From positions 1-32,934 of the IMG/VR virus record IMGVR_UViG_3300021952_000025: DNA of 32,934 nt; one strand, given 5' to 3'. The translations under genes and the position numbers were made by a program. Numbering within the stretch: position 1 is the stretch's first letter; the number at the start of each line of letters is the position of its first letter. Below the pieces are notes generated by a model that did not search any database, was not told the DNA's origin, and worked only from the letters and a program-made list of their open reading frames with translations. This document shows positions 15,762 through 21,734 of this stretch, one piece after another. This stretch comes from a virus.

Positions 15762-16508
15762 TCAAGACTGCGCTTGGGTAAGCGCTGCTTGGAATGCCGT
15801 CCAGTCAAGCGGCATATTGGACAGTCCAAAGCGGTTACCACCGCAATGAGCCGGATGTGGTTCAACGTGCAAGATGCGCTCACCAGTTGTGGTGGCCTTG
15901 GTTTCTTTCTTAGAAAACCCTGCGTCTGTCTTGCTCGTAAAGATGCGGTAGCCTGCGTAGCCAATGACATCAGCCCATTCTTGCACCAAGCCAGCGGCCT
16001 TGTCGTGCAGTTTCAGCACATGGCTGTCATAGCCCTCGGTCAACGGGTCTTCAATGCGCTTGATCTTGTCGTGCGCAATCAAGATGATGCCCATACCCTT
16101 GGCAGAGCGCAAGACCTCAAGGCCAGAGAGCAAGTTGCGCCATTCTTCAGCGGCGGCAACATAACCCTTGCCAAAGCCAGGCTGCTCGATGTTCTTCCAG
16201 TTGTTCTGCTTGCACACATACTCTTGGATCATGGGTTCGAGCCAGTCGAGCGAGTCAATGAACAAGGTCTGGAAGTCATGTTCTTGATTTATCAGCGTGT
16301 CAATGGCCGCATAGACTTCGGGCAGACTGGACGCCAGAGGAAAGGCGTTTGCGTCTACGGCGTCAGCGCCGTCTTCGGTCAGGATGCCAATGGCGTTGGG
16401 CGCCATGGCCGCGAAGGTTGTCTTGCCAATCTTGCCTTGGCCAACCACAACAATCTTGGGTGAGCGTACACGTTTGGTCTTGGAAATGGAGGATAGATCG
16501 AATGCCAT
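15762..16508 (-). CDS. Sak4-like recombinase ATPase (RecA-fold)
   Basis: A 248-residue ATP-binding protein. Walker A is GQGKIGKTT at residues 23-31 and Walker B TLFIDSLDWL at 81-90, followed by a region conserved in phage AAA_24/Sak4 proteins (IILIAHDKIKRIEDP..YDSHVLKLHDKAAGLVQEWADVIGYA). Sak4 proteins are minimal RecA-like single-strand annealing ATPases that cooperate with SSB. The neighbouring DUF669, nuclease and helicase genes complete a recombination module. The following gene starts after a 38-base gap, unusually large for this operon. Confidence 0.85.
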   Translation of the reverse strand: MAFDLSSISKTKRVRSPKIVVVGQGKIGKTTFAAMAPNAIGILTEDGADAVDANAFPLASSLPEVYAAIDTLINQEHDFQTLFIDSLDWLEPMIQEYVCKQNNWKNIEQPGFGKGYVAAAEEWRNLLSGLEVLRSAKGMGIILIAHDKIKRIEDPLTEGYDSHVLKLHDKAAGLVQEWADVIGYAGYRIFTSKTDAGFSKKETKATTTGERILHVEPHPAHCGGNRFGLSNMPLDWTAFQAALTQAQS

Positions 16509-16509
16509 G

Positions 16510-16878
16510 TTAGTCTTTCAGTTCAATGGATGGTTTTGCGGGTTTGCTTGTAATGAACACGGCAGCCTTGTTGTAGGCAGCAGGATCAATTTCGGAAAGT
16601 TGTCGGAGGTAAGCCAAATTGACTTCGGCCTTCCACCTAAATGCTCGTTGGGCGTTGTCAGGCAGATCGTCATAGTCGACTGCCAAACGGTCAGTATCAA
16701 CCGAACGGTTGAGCTTCCAAGTAATGCTGAAGTCTTCGTCATTGTGCGTGCCTTCATTGCTTTCAGGCTTGGCAAACTGCTCGGTGATCAAGCCTTCGAT
16801 GCGCAGGCGCTCATTCTTTGCGTCCAGTTCGGCTTGTTTAGCCTGGCGCAGCTGTTCTACCAAATTAGTAATCATCAT
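16510..16878 (-). CDS. Recombination-module accessory protein, unknown
   Basis: A 122-residue protein, helical at the start (LVEQLRQAKQAELDAKNERLRIEGLITEQF), then an acidic middle and the pattern FSITWKLNRSVDTDRLAVDYDDLP. Proteins with this order are frequent just upstream of Sak4-like genes and have no known function. The chosen ATG at 16878 is preceded by TTGAGGATTTTAAAA; a TTG start at 16893 is possible but less likely. It overlaps the upstream gene end by 14 bases and lies 1 base before the ATPase. Confidence 0.75.
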   Translation of the reverse strand: MMITNLVEQLRQAKQAELDAKNERLRIEGLITEQFAKPESNEGTHNDEDFSITWKLNRSVDTDRLAVDYDDLPDNAQRAFRWKAEVNLAYLRQLSEIDPAAYNKAAVFITSKPAKPSIELKD

Positions 16879-17140
16879 TTTTAAAATCCTCAAGTGCTGT
16901 GGTTGTGATATGGTCTACAAGGTACTGCAAGAGCAAATGGCCGATGTCAACGTCTGTGCCTTTAACGTAGGCGTTGACCAGTTCCAGATTCTCGGATGTG
17001 CCAGGCTCATTAAGTAAGCCATAGCTGTCGCGTGAGCCTTCTTCTTTTGGCGTGTACTCCAAAAAGCAAACCAGATCGACACCTTCGACTTCGCATTTAA
17101 ACTCGGTCAAACCTTTGGGGCAGACGGGTGTCGGTTTCAT
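16865..17140 (-). CDS. Small acidic protein, unknown
   Basis: A 91-residue, acidic protein (SRDSYGLLNEPGTSENLELVN, then DVDIGHLLLQYLVDHITTTALEDF). The beginning (CPKGLTEFKCEVEGVDLVCFLEYTP) is a likely beta-rich segment with three Cys. It starts in an ATGA overlap with the preceding tiny gene and overlaps the next gene by 14 bases. I do not recognise the family. Confidence 0.7.
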   Translation of the reverse strand: MKPTPVCPKGLTEFKCEVEGVDLVCFLEYTPKEEGSRDSYGLLNEPGTSENLELVNAYVKGTDVDIGHLLLQYLVDHITTTALEDFKNDDY

Positions 17141-17232
17141 ATTGGTGCGTCCTCAAAGTTATCGGGGTTGAACTTAGGCACTTTGTTGCCCTTGTCCTTG
17201 GGGTTTGGGAATGGTGGGAATGGCCAGCTCAT
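17137..17232 (-). CDS. Tiny Pro/Phe-rich protein
   Basis: A 31-residue reading frame starting MSWPFPPFPNP and ending in a basic, Asn/Asp-rich tail (KVPKFNPDNFEDAPI). It lies exactly between two genes, with ATGA overlaps on both sides, so it is more likely real than the length suggests. Small WPFPPFP-type proteins are familiar from other phage early operons. Function unknown. Confidence 0.6.
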   Translation of the reverse strand: MSWPFPPFPNPKDKGNKVPKFNPDNFEDAPI

Positions 17233-17525
17233 GTTCTAAACTTTGAATATTGATTGAGCAATCTAAAAATGCCAATGGGATAACGGCGGCGCCCTTCTTT
17301 TTCCCATTCAATGACAATGGTGTCGTTGTCATAACGCCAACATCCGTCTTCAGTCAAATTGTCTTTTGTGTAAAAGTAAGCGCGAGACAAAGCTGGCTTG
17401 CTTTCGCAGGGTTCAGTCAAGATGATAATCTTGCCGCCTGCTTGGTTATCAGTCTCAGCAAATGTGTTGGCGTTAGCGCTTGTAATGGCCAGCGCAGCTG
17501 TGATTGCAATGATTAAATTTTTCAT
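17229..17525 (-). CDS. Exported small protein, unknown
   Basis: A 98-residue protein with a signal peptide (MKNLIIAITAALAITSANA) and likely cleavage after ANA. The mature part has Cys pairs (TEPCESK and DGCWRYD) and a TIVIEWEK strand. The start at 17525 is preferred over a longer frame because it gives the signal peptide and an ATGA overlap with the upstream gene. An exported early protein could act on the envelope, for example in superinfection exclusion, but nothing in the sequence proves this. Confidence 0.7.
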   Translation of the reverse strand: MKNLIIAITAALAITSANANTFAETDNQAGGKIIILTEPCESKPALSRAYFYTKDNLTEDGCWRYDNDTIVIEWEKEGRRRYPIGIFRLLNQYSKFRT

Positions 17526-17665
17526 GCTGACCACCATGCAACGAGTAAAGCGGCCATGCCAACACCAATGACGATGGCGACAATGAGGTCAATGACTGCT
17601 TCGCCACGGCTGTTGAGCTTGGCGTTTTTGACTTCGGGGTAGTGAAAGTATTTGCTGTGTTTCAT
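17522..17665 (-). CDS. Tiny single-pass membrane protein
   Basis: A 47-residue reading frame. The first 25 residues are polar and basic, followed by a membrane helix (VIDLIVAIVIGVGMAALLVAWW). It ends in an ATGA overlap with the exported-protein gene, so the two may be made together. No family recognised. Confidence 0.65.
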   Translation of the reverse strand: MKHSKYFHYPEVKNAKLNSRGEAVIDLIVAIVIGVGMAALLVAWWSA

Positions 17666-17679
17666 GTGATGCTTTCTAT

Positions 17680-17694
17680 GGGGGCCGAGGACCC
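17680..17694 (-). repeat. G/C-rich element, copy 2
   Basis: The plus-strand sequence GGGGGCCGAGGACCC resembles the hairpin element GGGGGCCGTGGCCCC at 18118. It lies just upstream of the tiny membrane-protein gene and after the stop of the previous gene. The hairpin is weaker here because two stem positions are changed. Confidence 0.5.
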
Positions 17695-17704
17695 GTTGGT
17701 TGGA

Positions 17705-18085
17705 TTAGGCTGCGACTTTCTCGGCAAACAAGCGCTTGGCTTCTGTACCTTGATAAACATATTCGTCAGAACCGTAAGCTGGATCAATTTCTTCCCAAAA
17801 TGTTGGAGCCAAAAATTGACCAGACTGAAGGGCTGCGTTAACACGGGCAACCAAACGCTCGGCTTTGGCAGATGCTTCTTGACGCAGATCGGAAAAATAA
17901 GATTCGCCAGACTCAGGGCAAACAACTTCTTGAGTGCCGTTAAAAATTGCTGTGTGACGGAAGCGGCGGCCAGCTGCGTTTTCGATAACCACATAAAACT
18001 GCTCAGCAATGAATGGACGACCATCGCATGAGTAACCGGCGTTGTACATATCAGATGCGGCGTAAGCTGTGTAAGTTGCGTTCAT
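17705..18085 (-). CDS. Early protein, unknown
   Basis: A 126-residue protein (TYTAYAASDMYNAGYSCDGRPF at the start, then an acidic middle and an Ala-rich helical end AERLVARVNAALQSGQF). No family recognised. It is the second gene of the leftward operon, preceded by AAAGGAAACACAAA as Shine-Dalgarno and by a leader hairpin shared with the first gene. Codon use looks like that of its neighbours. Confidence 0.75.
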   Translation of the reverse strand: MNATYTAYAASDMYNAGYSCDGRPFIAEQFYVVIENAAGRRFRHTAIFNGTQEVVCPESGESYFSDLRQEASAKAERLVARVNAALQSGQFLAPTFWEEIDPAYGSDEYVYQGTEAKRLFAEKVAA

Positions 18086-18091
18086 TTTGTG

Positions 18092-18132
18092 TTTCCTTTA
18101 TGGCCTTTCGGCATATTGGGGGCCGTGGCCCC
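18092..18132 (-). promoter_or_regulatory. Leader with two stem-loops before the 126-aa gene
   Basis: Read on the minus strand: a GGGGCCACGGCCCC hairpin (18119-18132), then GCCGAAAGGC (18103-18112), a 3-bp stem with a GAAA loop, then the AAAGGAAA ribosome-binding site. GCCGAAAGGCC and the AAAGGAAACA segment are repeated before the operon's first gene. This looks like a processing or translation-control leader rather than a terminator, because no T-run follows the hairpin. Confidence 0.55.
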
Positions 18133-18139
18133 GTGTTGT

Positions 18140-18322
18140 TTATTGTGTTTTTTGGATTTTGTCGTGAAGCATTGCTCGGCTGAATGCTGTTCCGAATTGC
18201 TGACCAACAAAGTAGATTTCACCATCTACACCTTTGGTCACATAGTAAGAATTTTTACCAGCGTGCCAAACAATAAATTGTCCAGAGCTGCCTTTGAATT
18301 TCCATGTAGTGCGATCAGTCAT
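18140..18322 (-). CDS. First gene of the leftward early operon, unknown
   Basis: A 60-residue protein (RTTWKFKGSSGQFIVWHAGKN, then YYVTKGVDGEIYFVGQQFG), beta-rich in appearance and mildly basic. The start at 18322 is chosen because AAAGGAAACAAA precedes it; a longer frame to 18373 would run into the promoter. It directly follows the strong leftward promoter, so it is probably the first phage protein made from that strand. No family recognised; it is not an obvious repressor. Confidence 0.75.
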   Translation of the reverse strand: MTDRTTWKFKGSSGQFIVWHAGKNSYYVTKGVDGEIYFVGQQFGTAFSRAMLHDKIQKTQ

Positions 18323-18326
18323 TTTG

Positions 18327-18345
18327 TTTCCTTTGGCCTTTCGGC
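18327..18345 (-). promoter_or_regulatory. Leader hairpin before the first leftward gene
   Basis: The same arrangement as at 18092-18112: GCCGAAAGGC (18336-18345) followed by CAAAGGAAACA and the start codon. It differs from the other copy only by small deletions between the hairpin and the ribosome-binding site. Confidence 0.55.
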
Positions 18346-18380
18346 GTGATGCCAAGAACAATTTCGTTGGCATGGGATGA

Positions 18381-18410
18381 ATTATCTAGCATAACGCTAG
18401 ATGCTGTCAA
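18381..18410 (-). promoter_or_regulatory. Leftward early promoter (sigma70 type)
   Basis: On the minus strand TTGACA (18410-18405) is a perfect -35 box, followed by an 18-nt spacer and GATAAT (18386-18381), a good -10 box. Transcription would begin near 18374 and cover the whole early operon down to 11180. The spacer is almost entirely filled by an inverted repeat (18384-18402), so binding there should block RNA polymerase. Confidence 0.8.
18384..18402. promoter_or_regulatory. Operator, perfect inverted repeat
   Basis: The plus-strand sequence ATCTAGCATAACGCTAGAT has perfect 7-bp arms, ATCTAGC and GCTAGAT, around ATAAC. It sits between the -35 and -10 boxes of the leftward promoter and touches the -10. 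The half-site GCTAGA recurs at 18418-18423 and 18481-18486. The likely binder is the YdaS/Cro-like protein encoded next to it. Confidence 0.8.
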
Positions 18411-18486
18411 GCACTTTGCTAGAAATAATTCAATTATTTGCATAGGTGCTTTCCCTAATACGGATTTGTTCAAGCAATCTGCTAGA
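18407..18486 (+). repeat. Direct repeats TCAAGCAnTnTGCTAGA
   Basis: Two 17-nt copies with 15 matches: TCAAGCACTTTGCTAGA at 18407-18423 and TCAAGCAATCTGCTAGA at 18470-18486. Each ends in the GCTAGA half-site. The first overlaps the leftward -35 box and the second overlaps the -10 region in front of the Cro-like gene, an arrangement expected for a bidirectional switch. Confidence 0.75.
18423..18439. promoter_or_regulatory. AT-rich perfect palindrome in the control region
   Basis: AAATAATTCAATTATTT has 8-bp arms around a single C. It lies midway between the two direct repeats, 58 bp before the Cro-like start codon. It could bind a second dimeric regulator or a host nucleoid protein. Confidence 0.6.
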
Positions 18487-18488
18487 CT
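18480..18488 (+). promoter_or_regulatory. Probable extended -10 of the rightward promoter
   Basis: TGCTAGACT fits an extended -10 (TG-n-TAnACT) with no good -35 box upstream. The -10 ends 9 nt before the ATG at 18498 and no Shine-Dalgarno lies between, so a leaderless or nearly leaderless mRNA is likely. It overlaps the second direct repeat and so should respond to the same regulator. Confidence 0.5.
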
Positions 18489-18497
18489 TTGCGCCCT

Positions 18498-18716
18498 ATG
18501 AACACACAAATAACCCCAGATGAGCGCCGACAACTGGCAGAAAAAGTTGGCATAAACGAGCAATATCTTTACCAGTGCCTTACTGGCAGGCGTGAGATGT
18601 CAGCATGGGAGGCCGTCAGAGTGGAGCAGGCCAGCGAAGGGCGGCTCACTCGCAAGATGGTGTGCCAGGGCAGCTGGCAGTCTATTTGGCCAGAGCTGGT
18701 GGAGGCAAAAGCATGA
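18498..18716 (+). CDS. YdaS/Cro-like transcriptional regulator
   Basis: A 72-residue protein with a helix-turn-helix: ERRQLAEKVGINEQYLYQCLTGRREMSAWEAVRVEQ. The pattern QLAEKVGIN.QYLYQCLTGRR is typical of the YdaS/Cro-like family. It is the first gene of the rightward operon, divergent from the leftward early operon with operator half-sites between them, so it probably acts as the Cro-type switch. The ATG at 18498 is favoured; a TTG at 18489 lies within the promoter. It ends in an ATGA overlap with the next gene. Confidence 0.88.
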   Translation: MNTQITPDERRQLAEKVGINEQYLYQCLTGRREMSAWEAVRVEQASEGRLTRKMVCQGSWQSIWPELVEAKA

Positions 18717-18916
18717 GCAGAGATGACATTATCAAAATGGCAGACGCATCAGGCATATCGTTGTACGGCATGGGTTTAGACAGAGAAAAGTTCATTCAGT
18801 ATCTTGAATCCTTTGCCACCCTTGTTGCTTTTGCCGAGCGTCAAGCAATTCTTGGACTTGCTGATTCATTGGGTTGGGTAAACATTGACCACATTACAGC
18901 AAGAGAACAAGCATGA
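18713..18916 (+). CDS. Small conserved phage protein, unknown
   Basis: A 67-residue protein (SRDDIIKMADASGISLYGM, then FIQYLESFATLVAFAERQAILGLADS). Small proteins with an 'RDDIIxMA..AG' start and a 'FA.LVA.AER.A' helix are very common next to phage replication genes; their role is unknown. The start at 18713 has GGAGGCAAAAGC in front and an ATGA overlap upstream; a longer frame exists but lies in the Cro-like gene. Its end overlaps the primase-helicase start. Confidence 0.8.
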   Translation: MSRDDIIKMADASGISLYGMGLDREKFIQYLESFATLVAFAERQAILGLADSLGWVNIDHITAREQA

Positions 18917-20961
18917 GCAATTTAACTTCTATTTTTCCTAATGGCTTCGCGGCTGCCACAGAGAGCCAAGACCTGATCAACCCAGAGGAATCGTTTCGTA
19001 GGCATTGTGAGGCTGCTGGCCTCTTGATTAAAGACCAGATCATTGCTGACGGTGAAATTCACCGTGTGGCGCATGTGTCGAGCAAGAAGGGTGCGGTTGA
19101 TGGTTGGTACATCTTGCACACCAGTGGCAAAGTGCCAGTTGGTATTGCAGGCTGCTGGAAAGAGCCTGTGTTTGAAGCCAAATGGATTGCAGATACTGGC
19201 CGTGCCATGTCATTCACTGAGCGCTTTGAGCATGATAAGTGGGTGGCAGAGGTAAAGGCCAAGAAAGATGCGGATCGGTTGGCCAATCAGGCCGTGGCTG
19301 CCGAACGTGCAGAGGATGAGGTGGGAACGTATGCCGATGCAAGCAATGACCATCCATACCTTGTGCGCAAGCATGTTGGCGCCAACGGGATCAAGATTGA
19401 CCGTGCAGGCAGACTGGTTGTGCCGGTGATCAATCAGGCAGGCGAAATATTGAGCTACCAAACCATTGATGCAGATGGCAACAAGCGGTTCCTCAAAGGC
19501 GGCAAGATTGAGGGCGGGTTTTACGAACTGCGTGGTAACCGGAAGATCGTGTTCATTGGTGAGGGCTTTGCCACTTGTGCGTCCATCCATGAGGCGACTG
19601 GCTACACCGTGCTGGTGGCGTTTGACTGCGGCAATTTGGCCAAGGTGGCCAAGAGCGCAAAAGAAATGTTCCCAGGCTCAAAGATTGTGATCGGTGCAGA
19701 CAATGACCAGTTCACGGAGGGTAACCCTGGCGTGACCAAAGGCCGTGCAGCTGCGGCGCTTGTGTTTGGCGAGATTGTGTACCCATCGTTTTCTGACTCA
19801 GACATGGTGGACAACAAGCCAACGGACTTCAATGACCTTCACTGCCTGCAAGGTTTGGATGCTGTCAAAGAGCAGATCGAGCGCGTAGCTGGCCCAATGC
19901 GCGACAAACTGGCGTTTGAATTCAGTCGTGCTGATAGCCTGCAACTGACCCAAATTAAGTGGATCGTGGATGACTACATCGAGGCAGACTCGCTGGCGCA
20001 AGTGTTCGGTGACCCAGGCGGCGGTAAGTCCTTTGTGTCCATCGACATTGCTTGTTGTGTGGCGACTGGAAAAGCATGGCATGGCCATGAGGTTAAGCAA
20101 GGCTCGGTGTTTTACATTGCCGGCGAAGGTCATAATGGTTTGGCCAGGCGGTTCAAAGCATGGCAGATTGGCAACGGCCAGACCTTGGACGGTGCGCCAC
20201 TGTACAAAAGCCACCGTGCGGCGCAGTTGTATGACGCCACAGAGGCTGCGGTGGTGGCTGAGTCCATCAAAGAGCTGTCTGCGCAGGCCGGCACGGTTCC
20301 ATCTTTGATCATCATTGATACCTTGGCGCGTAACCATGGGGGGGATGAGAACAGCACCCAAGACATGAATGCGTTTATTCAGCACCTTGACACCTACTTG
20401 CGCCAACCATGGAACTGCTGCGTTCTGGTGGTGCATCACTCTGGCGTGGCTGACAAAGATCGGTCTAGGGGTAGCACAGCCTTGAAAGGCGCATTGGATG
20501 CGGAGTACCGATGCCAGCTGGATTCGGGAACCAAAACCATCGCGTTTGAGTCCAAGAAGATGAAGGACGCAGAAATGCCTGCGCCTAAGAACTTCCAGAT
20601 CACCCAAGTGGACTTGCCAATCCAAGACAAGCACGGTTTAGCGGTCAAGGGCGCGTACCTGACGGCTGTGGACATTTCGGGCCTGATGGGCAACATCCAA
20701 AAGCGGGTGATTCTGTCAGGCAACCAGCGCATCGCACTGAACTGTCTGGTGGCCATCGAAGCCAAGAGAGCCAGCGAAGGTGTTGAGGGTTTTGCAGCCA
20801 TGGCTGACTACGATCAATGGCGTGAAAGCGCCAAAGAGCATGGTCTAAATTCACGCCGGTTTAAGGAATGTTTGGATGCGCTAATCAAGAAATCCATGGT
20901 TTTGGAGAACGCCGGCATGTACCGAACCGTACCGAAAGTTGAGTCAAGTGAGCCAGTTTGA
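18913..20961 (+). CDS. Primase-helicase (Toprim plus RepA-like ATPase)
   Basis: A 682-residue replication protein. The N-terminal part is a primase-like region; Toprim motifs follow at about residues 210-270 (FIGEGFATC with Glu217, and GADND with Asp263 and Asp265). From about residue 345 there is a RepA/AAA_25-type hexameric helicase: Walker A GDPGGGKS at 366-373 and Walker B LIIIDTLA with Asp469, then VVHHSG. It should unwind and prime DNA at the phage origin. The last coding bases already contain two copies of the GTACCGAA repeat (encoding MYRTVPKV). No phage DNA polymerase is visible, so the host replisome is probably recruited. Confidence 0.92.
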   Translation: MSNLTSIFPNGFAAATESQDLINPEESFRRHCEAAGLLIKDQIIADGEIHRVAHVSSKKGAVDGWYILHTSGKVPVGIAGCWKEPVFEAKWIADTGRAMSFTERFEHDKWVAEVKAKKDADRLANQAVAAERAEDEVGTYADASNDHPYLVRKHVGANGIKIDRAGRLVVPVINQAGEILSYQTIDADGNKRFLKGGKIEGGFYELRGNRKIVFIGEGFATCASIHEATGYTVLVAFDCGNLAKVAKSAKEMFPGSKIVIGADNDQFTEGNPGVTKGRAAAALVFGEIVYPSFSDSDMVDNKPTDFNDLHCLQGLDAVKEQIERVAGPMRDKLAFEFSRADSLQLTQIKWIVDDYIEADSLAQVFGDPGGGKSFVSIDIACCVATGKAWHGHEVKQGSVFYIAGEGHNGLARRFKAWQIGNGQTLDGAPLYKSHRAAQLYDATEAAVVAESIKELSAQAGTVPSLIIIDTLARNHGGDENSTQDMNAFIQHLDTYLRQPWNCCVLVVHHSGVADKDRSRGSTALKGALDAEYRCQLDSGTKTIAFESKKMKDAEMPAPKNFQITQVDLPIQDKHGLAVKGAYLTAVDISGLMGNIQKRVILSGNQRIALNCLVAIEAKRASEGVEGFAAMADYDQWRESAKEHGLNSRRFKECLDALIKKSMVLENAGMYRTVPKVESSEPV

Positions 20962-21208
20962 AACAAAGTTACCATGGGCTTGTACCGAAATGTACCGAAA
21001 TGGTAATTTGGTTACGATCAAAAAGTACCGAACTGTACCGAAATGTACCGGATTCGGTACATCGGTACATGGCAAATGTACCGAACCGTGTACCGAAATG
21101 TACCGAAACGTACCGAAATGTACCGAAGCACCCCCCCTCTGGTGTACCGAAACGTACCGAACGTATCTACAGATACGTTCAGGTTCGGTACATAAAGGGG
21201 TTCGGTAC
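20919..21208. repeat. Iteron-like array of GTACCGAA
   Basis: Thirteen exact forward copies start at 20919, 20929, 20982, 20992, 21025, 21035, 21078, 21090, 21100, 21110, 21120, 21144 and 21154. Three reverse copies (TTCGGTAC) start at 21053, 21184 and 21201, with near copies at 21045 and 21061. Neighbouring forward copies are mostly exactly 10 bp apart, one DNA turn. The array begins inside the 3' end of the primase-helicase gene and fills the 273-bp gap before RusA. Position and phasing suggest initiator binding sites at an origin. Reading frames across the array are repeat artefacts. Confidence 0.85.
21159..21180. repeat. 10-bp inverted repeat at the iteron array
   Basis: Arms GAACGTATCT (21159-21168) and AGATACGTTC (21171-21180) are separated by 2 bases. 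The first arm begins inside the last forward GTACCGAA copy and the second ends just before the reverse copies, so it marks the point where array orientation changes. With a 2-nt spacer it is more likely a protein-binding dyad than a transcript hairpin. Confidence 0.7.
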
Positions 21209-21234
21209 ATCCGCACTTTGGGGAGGGTTGGTTG

Positions 21235-21582
21235 ATGATAGAAGTTGAGATGGACATGAAGATCGTGTCGGTGGCCAACATGCGGTTGCATTGGGCGGCC
21301 AAGGCCAGACTGGTGAAGTCGCAAAGGCAGAAGACCAGAATGGCACTGGCAGCTGTTGCACAGTCCTATGGTGTGGAGATATTGCCAGTGACCGTGGTGT
21401 TGACCAGGGTGGCTCCAAGGAAGCTAGACGGCGACAACTTGCAGTCTGGGTTTAAAGCGGTCAGGGACGGTGTGGCTGACTGGCTTGGGATTGATGATGG
21501 CAGCGACATGATCGAATGGCAGTACAACCAAAGGTCTGGTGGGCCGAATGTGTACAAGGTTGAGATCGAGGTGATAACATGA
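21235..21582 (+). CDS. RusA-like Holliday junction resolvase
   Basis: A 115-residue protein with the RusA pattern: ANMRLHWAAKARLVKSQR at the start, then RVAPRKLDGDNLQSGFKAVRDGVADWLGIDDGSD, whose Asp residues (in LDGDN and IDDGSD) bind the catalytic metal. RusA enzymes cut Holliday junctions, here likely to resolve replication and recombination intermediates before packaging. The ATG at 21235 is preceded by GGGGAGGGTTGGTTG; the 3' end overlaps a tiny gene (ATGA). Confidence 0.88.
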   Translation: MIEVEMDMKIVSVANMRLHWAAKARLVKSQRQKTRMALAAVAQSYGVEILPVTVVLTRVAPRKLDGDNLQSGFKAVRDGVADWLGIDDGSDMIEWQYNQRSGGPNVYKVEIEVIT

Positions 21583-21734
21583 CGGTGTGTGCCACTTTGC
21601 AGTTGCCACACGTTTTTGTAAGGGCTGTTAAGCCAGCGCTCGAGGATGGTGATTTGCGGATTTTCTGGCTTTCTCCCGCAACTGGTCAAAACCCAAATCG
21701 AAGCCTTTACGTTTTTTTAGGAGTTTACAAGTGA
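21579..21734 (+). CDS. Tiny protein, unknown
   Basis: A 51-residue reading frame (TVCATLQLPHVFVRAVKPALEDGDLRIFWLSPATG, then NRSLYVFLGVYK). It joins RusA and the small terminase with an ATGA overlap at its start and a GTGA overlap at its end, which argues for translation. No family recognised. Confidence 0.6.
   Translation: MTVCATLQLPHVFVRAVKPALEDGDLRIFWLSPATGQNPNRSLYVFLGVYK

Noticed and set aside
15774-16463. Plus-strand frame of 229 codons opposite the Sak4-like gene
   Set aside because: The minus-strand gene has Walker motifs and family patterns; the plus frame is its antisense shadow.
18315-18563. Minus-strand frame of 82 codons across the control region
   Set aside because: It covers the promoter and operator sequences and overlaps the Cro-like gene in antisense; it has no ribosome-binding site.
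19798-20634. Minus-strand frame of 278 codons opposite the primase-helicase
   Set aside because: It runs through the helicase motifs in antisense and has no recognisable composition or start signal.
20919-21208. CRISPR array
   Set aside because: The repeat is only 8 bp, appears in both orientations, and has 2-bp spacing rather than unique spacers of 25-40 bp; no cas genes are present. The Cas4-like nuclease belongs to the recombination module.
20939-21324. Several open frames of 94-126 codons on both strands across the GTACCGAA array
   Set aside because: They translate the repeat itself (YRNVPKCTE-type and its reverse), have no ribosome-binding sites and exist only because the repeat lacks stops.
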